Made by a program: the position numbers and the translations under genes. A DNA stretch of 18,958 bases from Pseudomonadota bacterium. Its GTDB lineage: Bacteria > Pseudomonadota > Gammaproteobacteria > Steroidobacterales > Steroidobacteraceae. This document shows positions 6,034-12,090 of the stretch, piece after piece (within the stretch, counting starts at the first letter, position 1; each line of letters begins with the position of its first letter). The notes beneath the pieces were generated by a model. It had not been told where the DNA came from, ran no database searches, and was given only the letters and a program-made list of their open reading frames with translations. The stretch is from the NCBI GenBank assembly GCA_028067895.1, contig JAPTUI010000659.1, positions 1-18,958 of the forward strand, read 5' to 3'.

Positions 6034-7584
6034 ATGCCCCCGTTGCTGCGCAAAGGCCATTTTCTCGGTGCAAAACTGCGCGAACTGCGCAAACGCAATG
6101 GCCTGACGCTCGAGGAACTCTCCTCGCGCTGCATTCAGCGCGACGCCGAGCGGGCGCCTTCGGTTTCTTACCTCAGCATGATCGAGAGCGGCAAGCGCGT
6201 TCCGTCCGCGGAGCTGCTCGAGCTGCTCGCGCGGGTATTCCAGCGCCAGCCGAGCTGGTTTCTCGATGAGAGCAGCAGCGCGGAACTGGTGACGCTCTCG
6301 GCACCGGCCGGCGGCGCGGCGAAAGTGCCGCTCGAGCCGGCGTTCCTGTTTTCCAAGGAGGTGTTGCAAGCGGCGATCCCGGAGCTACTGCAGCAGACCG
6401 GCACGAGTGGGCGGCAGTTTGCCCACCTGCTGATCCGTACCCATCAGGAGTTCTCTCGCAACGACTTTCCGGATCTCGAGCGCGCGGCGGAAGACGTCGG
6501 CGAGCGCAAGTTTCCGCTCGGCGTCGAGGACCTGATGCGCCTGACGCGCCGGCACGGCCTGGAGATCCGCTGGTTCGAACGCAAGGCGCTGCTGGCGCGC
6601 GACAAGGACCGCGAGGTGCGCAGCGTGGTGCGCTCGTTCTTCGAACCCCCGCGCTTCATCTACGCCAATCGCGCGCTGCTGTCCGACCCGGCGCGGTTGA
6701 AATTTGATCTGGCGGCGCACATTGCGCACAAAGTGCTGCACGGCGGGGACGGCTTGAAGTCCGCGCATGCCACGGGTGGGGAGATGGGTGGCAGCCCCGA
6801 GGGCGCCTCGGCCGCCGGCATGAACGCCGAGGACGTCCTGCACGCCTGGCGCGACTTCGAGTGCAGCTTCTTCGCTGGCGCACTGCTCGCACCGCGTGTG
6901 CCGTTCCGGCGCTTCCTCGCGCGCGAGCGCTACCGAGTCGAGAGCAGTGCGTGGCTCGAGCTGACCCCCGCAGTGATCATGCGCCGCATGACCAAGGTGT
7001 CGCCGTATCCGTACTGGCATTTCTTCGATGCCTATCCGCCGGGTTACCTGCGCGCGGTGTATCGCGGCAACGGCATCCCGCTGCCCTGGGGCAACCTCGC
7101 ACAGGTGAGCGATCCGTGCCCGAACTGGGCGGTGTTCCGCATGCTCGACAGCGAACGCGACAGCGGTTCGCAGATCTCGGTGCTGCGTGACGGAGAGCGC
7201 TCGCTGCTCTACTGTTGCCACTCGCGACGGGTGCGCGACATGGCGGGCAACCCGCACGTATTGTCGGTCGGGGTCGATCTGGCGCCGGCACTGGATGCCA
7301 ATGGAGTCTCGAGCCAGGAGATCACCGCGGCCATCCAGGCCGCCTGTACGCGCGGCGGCGGCGAGGCCCAGCCTCCGCGCGGCGCAAAAGCAGCGCTGCA
7401 GGCCGTCGCCAACGTGCTCAATATCGCCTGGATCGATACGGCGCTCGAGCGGCCGGCGCACCTCATCTGCCCACGCAGCTCGCGCTGCCCGCGCCCCGAT
7501 CGCTGCGCGGGCGCGAAGCTCCGACCGTCGCGCGCGCGGGAAATTGACGACGTGCGCGCCGAGATCCTCGGCGCGCCGCGCTGA
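6034..7584 (+). CDS. RamB/PrpR/ScfR-type transcriptional regulator of short-chain acyl-CoA metabolism
   Basis: A 516-residue protein with an N-terminal XRE helix-turn-helix (about residues 11-70, including LSMIESGKRVPSAELLELLARVF). A long middle region follows, with an IrrE/ImmA-like segment (FIYANRALLSDPARLKFDLAAHIAHKVLH, residues 208-236) and a DUF2083-like C-terminus (SPYPYWHFFDAYPPGYLR, DPCPNWAVF). This architecture is that of RamB (Corynebacterium), PrpR (Mycobacterium) and PccR (Rhodobacter), which control glyoxylate, methylcitrate or propionyl-CoA carboxylase genes. The zinc-protease HExxH is degenerate here (AHIAHK), so peptidase activity is unlikely. Cysteines at 362, 394, 395, 479, 485 and 491 could hold a metal or Fe-S cluster, as reported for mycobacterial PrpR. 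ATG 6034 has AGG 7 bases upstream; a GTG at 6004 would add 10 residues. It is divergent from aceB and abuts bkdB tail to tail. Confidence 0.87.
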   Translation: MPPLLRKGHFLGAKLRELRKRNGLTLEELSSRCIQRDAERAPSVSYLSMIESGKRVPSAELLELLARVFQRQPSWFLDESSSAELVTLSAPAGGAAKVPLEPAFLFSKEVLQAAIPELLQQTGTSGRQFAHLLIRTHQEFSRNDFPDLERAAEDVGERKFPLGVEDLMRLTRRHGLEIRWFERKALLARDKDREVRSVVRSFFEPPRFIYANRALLSDPARLKFDLAAHIAHKVLHGGDGLKSAHATGGEMGGSPEGASAAGMNAEDVLHAWRDFECSFFAGALLAPRVPFRRFLARERYRVESSAWLELTPAVIMRRMTKVSPYPYWHFFDAYPPGYLRAVYRGNGIPLPWGNLAQVSDPCPNWAVFRMLDSERDSGSQISVLRDGERSLLYCCHSRRVRDMAGNPHVLSVGVDLAPALDANGVSSQEITAAIQAACTRGGGEAQPPRGAKAALQAVANVLNIAWIDTALERPAHLICPRSSRCPRPDRCAGAKLRPSRAREIDDVRAEILGAPR

Positions 7585-8811
7585 TCACTCCCGCGGCTGC
7601 ATGAAGATCATGGCCGGGTGCTCGATGAGCTCTTTCATCGCCTGGATCATCGCGGCCGCGTCGTAACCGTCGACGAAGCGGTGATCGAACGATGAGGAGA
7701 GATTCATCATCCGGCGCACGACAACCGTGCCATCGACGACCACAGGCCGATCGACCGCACGGTTGACCCCGATGATCGCAACCTCCGGGGCGTTGATGAT
7801 CGGTGTACTGACGATGCCACCGAGTTTGCCGAGACTGGTGAGCGTGATGGTCGAGCCGGTGAGCTCTTCGCGGGTTGCTTTGTTGGTCCGCGCCGCTTCG
7901 GTCACGCGCCGCATCTGCGCAGCGATGTCCCACAGCGAGCGCTGCTCGGCGTTGCGCACCACGGGCACCTTCAGACCGTCAGGGGTCTGGGTGGCCACGC
8001 CCACGTGCACCGCGCGGTGGCGGATGATCACGCCCCGTTCGGCATCGTAGTGGGCATTGCACTGCGGGAAATCCTGCAGGACGCGCACTAGTGCAACCAC
8101 GAGAAACGGCAGATAGGTCAGCGCGGGCTCCCCGGAGGGGAGGCGGCCGTTCAGGTGCCGGCGCAATCCCTCGAGCTCGGTGACATCCACCTCTTCGACA
8201 TACGCGAAGTGTGGGATGTTGCGCTTCGCCTCGCTCATGCGCTGGGCGATCAGGCGCCGCAGCCCGATGACTTTGATCTCCTCAGTGGGCGCCGATGCTG
8301 GCTGCGGCGGTACGCCCGCACGCGCGGCGGCCGCGGAGGCGGCCGGCGGCACGCCGCGCAGGTGCGCCTCCAGATCCTCGCGCAGGATGCGGCCCTGCGG
8401 GCCGCTGCCCTGGACCCGCTGCAGATCGATGCCGGCCTCGTGTGCGCGGCGCCGGTTGGCCGGCGAGGTCATCACCCGCCCGCGCGCCGTCGCCGGTGGC
8501 TGCGGGACCGGCGTTGCGACCGGCGTCGGCGCTGCGGCAGGAGCCGGCCCTGCAGCGGACGGCTGCTCGCCGCCCGTTTCGAACACGATGAGCTCGGCGC
8601 CGACCGCGACCATTTCACCCGGCTCGCCGGTGGTCGAAATCACCTTGCCACCGACCGGCGAGGGCACTTCGACCGCCGCCTTTTCGGTCATGACCTCGAC
8701 CAGCACCTGCTCTTCCTCGACCGTATCGCCGGGTTTGACGTGCCACCCGACGATCTCCGCAGACACGGTGCCCTCGCCGAGATCCGGGAGTTTGAAGACG
8801 TAACGGCTCAT
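7585..8811 (-). CDS. bkdB: branched-chain 2-oxoacid dehydrogenase E2 (dihydrolipoyl acyltransferase)
   Basis: A 408-residue E2 subunit that transfers the acyl group from the E1 thiamine adduct to CoA through a lipoyl arm. Domains: one lipoyl domain (residues 1-80, lipoylated Lys44 in MTEKAAVEVPSP), an Ala/Pro-rich linker, the peripheral subunit-binding domain (about 114-150, TSPANRRRAHEAGIDL), a second linker, and the acyltransferase core (about 180-408). The core carries the catalytic SFDHRFVDG motif with His377 and Asp381. The longer open frame upstream is overruled because ATG 8811 begins the classic MSRYVFKLPDLGEG N-terminus and has GGAGG 4 bases upstream. Its ATG overlaps the bkdA2 stop as ATGA, implying translational coupling. 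No E3 (lpdV) follows; the stop abuts the regulator's stop. Assignment to branched-chain rather than pyruvate or acetoin substrates comes from the E1 subunits. Confidence 0.92.
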   Translation of the reverse strand: MSRYVFKLPDLGEGTVSAEIVGWHVKPGDTVEEEQVLVEVMTEKAAVEVPSPVGGKVISTTGEPGEMVAVGAELIVFETGGEQPSAAGPAPAAAPTPVATPVPQPPATARGRVMTSPANRRRAHEAGIDLQRVQGSGPQGRILREDLEAHLRGVPPAASAAAARAGVPPQPASAPTEEIKVIGLRRLIAQRMSEAKRNIPHFAYVEEVDVTELEGLRRHLNGRLPSGEPALTYLPFLVVALVRVLQDFPQCNAHYDAERGVIIRHRAVHVGVATQTPDGLKVPVVRNAEQRSLWDIAAQMRRVTEAARTNKATREELTGSTITLTSLGKLGGIVSTPIINAPEVAIIGVNRAVDRPVVVDGTVVVRRMMNLSSSFDHRFVDGYDAAAMIQAMKELIEHPAMIFMQPRE

Positions 8812-9824
8812 CGCGCCTCCATCACGCCGCGGATCGCTGCGGCAATACGCGCCGGACCGGGAAAGTAATCCCATTCGAAGGCATGCGGATAGGGGGTGTC
8901 CCACCCAGTCACCCGGGCAATGGGCGCCTCGAGCTGCCAGAAACACTCTTCCTGCACGGTCGCAGACAGCTCCGCGCCAAAGCCGCTGAACCGGGTCGCC
9001 TCGTGCACGATCACGCACCGCCCGGTCTTGCTCACCGAGGTGCACAGCGTATCGACGTCGAGCGGCACCATGGTGCGCACGTCGATGATCTCGGCATCGA
9101 CCTCGGCGAGACGCACCGCCGCCTCCGCCACGTGCACCATGGTGCCGTAGGTCAGCACGGTGACGTCCTTGCCGGGCCGCACCACTTCGGCCTTACCGAT
9201 CGGAATCGCGTAGTGCCCCTCGGGCACCTCGCCCTTCGGATGCGTACTCCAGGGCACCGCCGGCTTGTGTGGATCACCATCAAACGGTCCGTTATAGATG
9301 CGCTTCGGTTCGAAGAACACCACCGGATCCTCGTCCTCGATGGAGCTGATCAGCAGCCCCTTGGCGTCGTAGGGATTCGAGGGCATCACGACCTTGATCC
9401 CGCAGACGTGCGTGAACACGCCCTCCGGGCTCTGCGAGTGGGTCTGACCGCCGCGGATGCCACCCCCGCAGGGCGTGCGAATGGTCACCGGTGCGCAGTA
9501 ATCACCGGCGGTGCGATAGCGCAGTCGGGCCAGCTCGCTCACGATCTGGTCGAATGCCGGATAGATGTAGTCCGCGAACTGGATCTCGGCGACGGGGCGC
9601 AGCCCGTTCACGCCCATGCCGATTGCCGCGGCGACGATGCCGCCCTCGGCAATCGGGGTGTCGAGCACGCGATGCTCCCCGTACTTGCGCTGCAGGCCGT
9701 CGGTGCAGCGGAATACGCCGCCGAAGTACCCGACATCCTCGCCGAACACCACGACGCGTTGGTCACGCCCCAGCATGACGTCGAGGGCCGAGTTGATCGC
9801 CTGCACCATGTTCATCTGTGCCAT
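8808..9824 (-). CDS. bkdA2: branched-chain 2-oxoacid dehydrogenase E1 beta subunit
   Basis: A 338-residue transketolase-like E1 beta. With E1 alpha it decarboxylates the 2-oxoacids derived from valine, leucine and isoleucine. Visible: FGEDVGYFGGVFRCTDGL (28-44), DTPIAEGG (55-62) with Glu60 as the likely thiamine-contacting glutamate, FADYIYPAFDQI, the GGGIRGGQTHSQSPEG loop, and MPSNPYDAKGL. These match Pseudomonas BkdA2 closely and favour branched-chain over pyruvate substrates. A strong GGGAGGG ribosome site lies inside the end of bkdA1, and only 3 bases separate the two genes, so they are co-translated. Downstream it overlaps bkdB by 4 bases. It functions as part of a cytoplasmic multienzyme complex that also needs an E3 not seen here. 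Confidence 0.94.
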   Translation of the reverse strand: MAQMNMVQAINSALDVMLGRDQRVVVFGEDVGYFGGVFRCTDGLQRKYGEHRVLDTPIAEGGIVAAAIGMGVNGLRPVAEIQFADYIYPAFDQIVSELARLRYRTAGDYCAPVTIRTPCGGGIRGGQTHSQSPEGVFTHVCGIKVVMPSNPYDAKGLLISSIEDEDPVVFFEPKRIYNGPFDGDPHKPAVPWSTHPKGEVPEGHYAIPIGKAEVVRPGKDVTVLTYGTMVHVAEAAVRLAEVDAEIIDVRTMVPLDVDTLCTSVSKTGRCVIVHEATRFSGFGAELSATVQEECFWQLEAPIARVTGWDTPYPHAFEWDYFPGPARIAAAIRGVMEAR

Positions 9825-9827
9825 CGA

Positions 9828-11105
9828 TCAGCCCTCCCCGCCCGGAACCTTCGCGGCGGCCGCGGCATGCTGCGCGGCCGTCAGGCTGCGCAGTTCCTCG
9901 CGCTGCCGTTTCAGGTGCGACGGCATGTCGTGGAAGACGTCCTCGAACATGCTCATCGGATCAAGCGTCGGTCCCTCGCTGAGCGTGCCGTAGGTCACCG
10001 CCTCCTTCCAGCAGGCCGTCACGTGCGCCTCGAGTTCCTTCTCGAGCGCCGCGTGCCGCTCCTCGGACCACTCGCCGATGCCGATCAGATGCGCCTTGAG
10101 GCGCTTCACAGGATCGCCGAGCGGCCACGCCTGCCACTCCTCCTTCGGCCGGTAGCGCGAGGGATCATCACTGGTCGAGTGCGCCGCGGCACGATACGTC
10201 ACGTGTTCGATCAGCGTGGGGCCGCCGCTGGCGCGTGCCCGCTCGGCCGCCCATCGGGTCACCGCGTACACGGCGAGAAAATCATTGCCGTCGACCCGCA
10301 CGCCGGGGATCCCGTAGCCGGGGCCGCGCTGCGCAAAGGTGCGCCGCTCGCCACCGGCGAAGCCCTGGAAGCTCGAGATCGCCCATTGGTTGTTGACCAC
10401 GTTCAGGATCACCGGGGCCTGGTACACCGCGGCAAACGTGAGCGCGTGATGGAAGTCGGCCTCGGCGCTGGAACCCTCACCCATCCAACTCGCCGCGATG
10501 CGATCCTCGCCCTTGATGGCTGCGGCCATCGCCCAACCGACCGCCTGGGGAAACTGGGTGGCGAGGTTGCCGGAAATCGAGAAGATGTTGCCTTCGGCCC
10601 AGTGATACATGATGGGCATCTGGCGGCCGCGGCACATGTCGCGGGTGTTCGAGAGGCACTGACTCATCAGATCGACGAGGCTCTTGCCGCGCACGACGAA
10701 CAGACCCTGCGTGCGGTACGAGGGAAAGAGCATGTCGCCCGGCTGCAGCGCCATCGCCTGCGCGACGGCGACCGCTTCCTCGCCAGTGGACTTCATGTAG
10801 AACGAGATGCGGCCCTGGCGCTGCATGCGCTGCATGCGCTCATCGAAGTGGCGCGTCAGCAGCATGTGGCGCAGCGCCACCTGCAGCTCCTCGGGCTCGA
10901 GGTGCGGATTCCACGGGCCGACGGCGCGGTCTTGCTCATCGAGCACGCGCACCATGCCGGTGCCGAGCCGCTCGATCTGCAGCGCAGGCGTCAAGGTGTC
11001 CGGCCGAGGCTCATGCCCCGCCGGCGGAATCTCCAAATAGCTGAAATCCGGCGTCTCCCCCGGGCGTGCCGGAGGATGTGGAACGTGCAGGCGCGACTGC
11101 GTCAT
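9828..11105 (-). CDS. bkdA1: branched-chain 2-oxoacid dehydrogenase E1 alpha subunit
   Basis: A 425-residue thiamine-diphosphate E1 alpha. The cofactor motif runs from MGEGSSAEADF (Gly-Glu-Gly at 209-211) to NVVNNQWAIS (Asn238-Asn239); the Glu in place of Asp of GDG also occurs in mammalian branched-chain E1 alpha. The segment VDGNDFLAVYAVTRWAAERA and the HSTSDDPSRYRP loop are very like Pseudomonas BkdA1. The N-terminal 45 residues (HVPHPPARPGETPDFSYL) are also typical of this type. It is the first gene of the bkdA1-bkdA2-bkdB operon; a GGGG stretch lies 10 bases before ATG 11105. The 173 bases up to yciH contain a TAAAAT -10-like element inside an inverted repeat with TTGCA half-sites, a plausible regulator site. 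Confidence 0.95.
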   Translation of the reverse strand: MTQSRLHVPHPPARPGETPDFSYLEIPPAGHEPRPDTLTPALQIERLGTGMVRVLDEQDRAVGPWNPHLEPEELQVALRHMLLTRHFDERMQRMQRQGRISFYMKSTGEEAVAVAQAMALQPGDMLFPSYRTQGLFVVRGKSLVDLMSQCLSNTRDMCRGRQMPIMYHWAEGNIFSISGNLATQFPQAVGWAMAAAIKGEDRIAASWMGEGSSAEADFHHALTFAAVYQAPVILNVVNNQWAISSFQGFAGGERRTFAQRGPGYGIPGVRVDGNDFLAVYAVTRWAAERARASGGPTLIEHVTYRAAAHSTSDDPSRYRPKEEWQAWPLGDPVKRLKAHLIGIGEWSEERHAALEKELEAHVTACWKEAVTYGTLSEGPTLDPMSMFEDVFHDMPSHLKRQREELRSLTAAQHAAAAAKVPGGEG

Positions 11106-11141
11106 GAATTCTGATCCCCGTCATCGCCGTTTTCCGGCTGA

Positions 11142-11170
11142 TTGCAAATTTTACCGCCCCAAAAGTGCAA
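11142..11170 (-). promoter_or_regulatory. promoter and possible operator of the bkd operon
   Basis: An imperfect inverted repeat TTGCAAATTTT (11142-11152) and AAAAGTGCAA (11161-11170) with an 8-base GC spacer. The minus-strand -10-like TAAAAT (11153-11148) lies inside it; a start near 11141 gives a leader of about 36 bases to bkdA1. The TTTGCAA half-site recalls the TTTGCAAA-type sites reported for RamB, but I find no matching copy in the aceB/regulator intergenic region. Confidence 0.45.
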
Positions 11171-11265
11171 CACACGTTCCAATCCATTCGCGATTCGGCC
11201 GCTTGGCGCAATGAGCATCGCACCTCGAGGCGGCAGCCGCAATGGCGGTCGGATGGCCGCGCGGT

Positions 11266-11271
11266 CATAAT
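11266..11271 (+). promoter_or_regulatory. -10-like CATAAT just before yciH
   Basis: CATAAT ends 7 bases before the GTG start at 11279 and no Shine-Dalgarno is present, so the transcript is probably leaderless. A clear -35 is not visible. Confidence 0.45.
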
Positions 11272-11278
11272 CCGCGCC

Positions 11279-11614
11279 GTGAAATCCTACCCCACCGCCC
11301 GCGGCGTCGTACTGCGCAAATCCCCCTCGGCCCCCCCGCGCGCCCCGGCCGGACCCGCACCGGCGAGCGCCGCCACGGGCCGCGTTCGGGTGGCGCGCGA
11401 AGTCGCCGGTCGCGGCGGCAAAGCCGTCACGGTCGTGCTCGGTCTGCCGCTCGCCGCGGCGGACCTCGAGGCGCTCGGCCGCGAACTGAAGAAACTCTGC
11501 GGCGCCGGCGGGGCGGTCCGCGAGGGCCGTATCGAGATTCAGGGCGAGCACCGCGACCGGCTGGTCGAGGCGCTGCGCCAGCGCGGCTACGACGCGAAGC
11601 GCGCCGGCGGCTAG
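11279..11614 (+). CDS. yciH: SUI1/eIF1-like translation factor
   Basis: A 111-residue protein: a basic, Ala/Pro-rich N-terminal tail (1-35) and a SUI1 domain (about 34-107) with RVRVAREVAGRGGKAVTVVLGLPL and the final ALRQRGYDAKRAGG. Bacterial YciH is related to eukaryotic eIF1 and influences start-codon fidelity and inhibition of translation under stress. GTG 11279 is chosen because MKSYPTARGVVL matches family N-termini; upstream codons in the open frame read as random. No ribosome site precedes the GTG, but a -10-like hexamer does. Its TAG stop shares a CTAG tetranucleotide with the hemJ stop on the other strand, giving a 4-base tail-to-tail overlap. It is divergent from bkdA1 and probably monocistronic. 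Confidence 0.9.
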   Translation: MKSYPTARGVVLRKSPSAPPRAPAGPAPASAATGRVRVAREVAGRGGKAVTVVLGLPLAAADLEALGRELKKLCGAGGAVREGRIEIQGEHRDRLVEALRQRGYDAKRAGG

Positions 11615-12024
11615 GGCCGCAGCACCGCGAGCAGCACGATTGCGATCAGCAGCACGCCCGGCACCTCGTTGAAGACCCGAAACCAGCGCTGCGAATGCCG
11701 GTTGCGCCCCTCGATCAGGCCACGCATGAGCCCATAACACCAGAGGTGGTAGCCGATCAGCGCGGCCACCAGCACCAGCTTCACGCGCAACCAGGCGAAC
11801 TCGAGAAACGCCGGCGCATCGATCACCATTGACAGGCCGAAGGCGACGGTGAGCGCCCCGCCGATGCTCATCAGCGCAAAGAGCCGCCGCTCCATCACCG
11901 CAAAGCGCGCCAGACCGGGCGCATCGGTGGTCTCACAGTGGTAGACAAAGAGCCGCGGCAGGTAGAACAGCCCGGCGAACCAGGTCACCACGAATACGAT
12001 ATGGAATGCCTTGAGCCAGAGCAT
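11611..12024 (-). CDS. hemJ: protoporphyrinogen IX oxidase, HemJ type
   Basis: A 137-residue four-helix inner-membrane protein of the HemJ (UPF0093) family, which oxidises protoporphyrinogen IX to protoporphyrin IX in haem synthesis. It starts MLWLKAFHIVFVVTWFAGLFYLPRLFVYH, a hallmark of the family, with conserved His8 in helix 1. Helices follow at about 45-68 and 77-100, with conserved Lys82 in LRVKLVL, and at 118-135 after the FRVFNEVPGV motif. The ATG at 12024 has no Shine-Dalgarno; TACGAT lies 5 bases upstream, suggesting a leaderless message. The gene is divergent from the GH15 gene and overlaps the yciH stop by 4 bases. CopD-like membrane proteins are distantly similar but lack this N-terminus. 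Confidence 0.92.
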   Translation of the reverse strand: MLWLKAFHIVFVVTWFAGLFYLPRLFVYHCETTDAPGLARFAVMERRLFALMSIGGALTVAFGLSMVIDAPAFLEFAWLRVKLVLVAALIGYHLWCYGLMRGLIEGRNRHSQRWFRVFNEVPGVLLIAIVLLAVLRP

Positions 12025-12029
12025 GCAGT

Positions 12030-12035
12030 ATCGTA
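12030..12035 (-). promoter_or_regulatory. -10-like TACGAT just before hemJ
   Basis: TACGAT on the minus strand, followed by 5 bases and the hemJ ATG; an overlapping GATACT sits 2 bases from the ATG. Either reading places transcription start at or very near the start codon. No clear -35. Confidence 0.35.
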
Positions 12036-12090
12036 CCCGGCTTCGGCACGCTTGACCAAAAAGCGCGCAGCAGGAAACAGGAGGATCCTC

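Noticed and set aside
7585..9045. 486-codon version of the E2 gene
   Set aside because: The extra 78 codons overlap bkdA2; the lipoyl domain begins exactly at ATG 8811, which has GGAGG upstream.
8883..11114. 743-codon plus-strand open frame opposite the bkd genes
   Set aside because: It is a frame mirror of bkdA1 and bkdA2; its composition (rich in Arg, His, Leu, Ala) is typical of antisense shadow frames and it spans two real genes.
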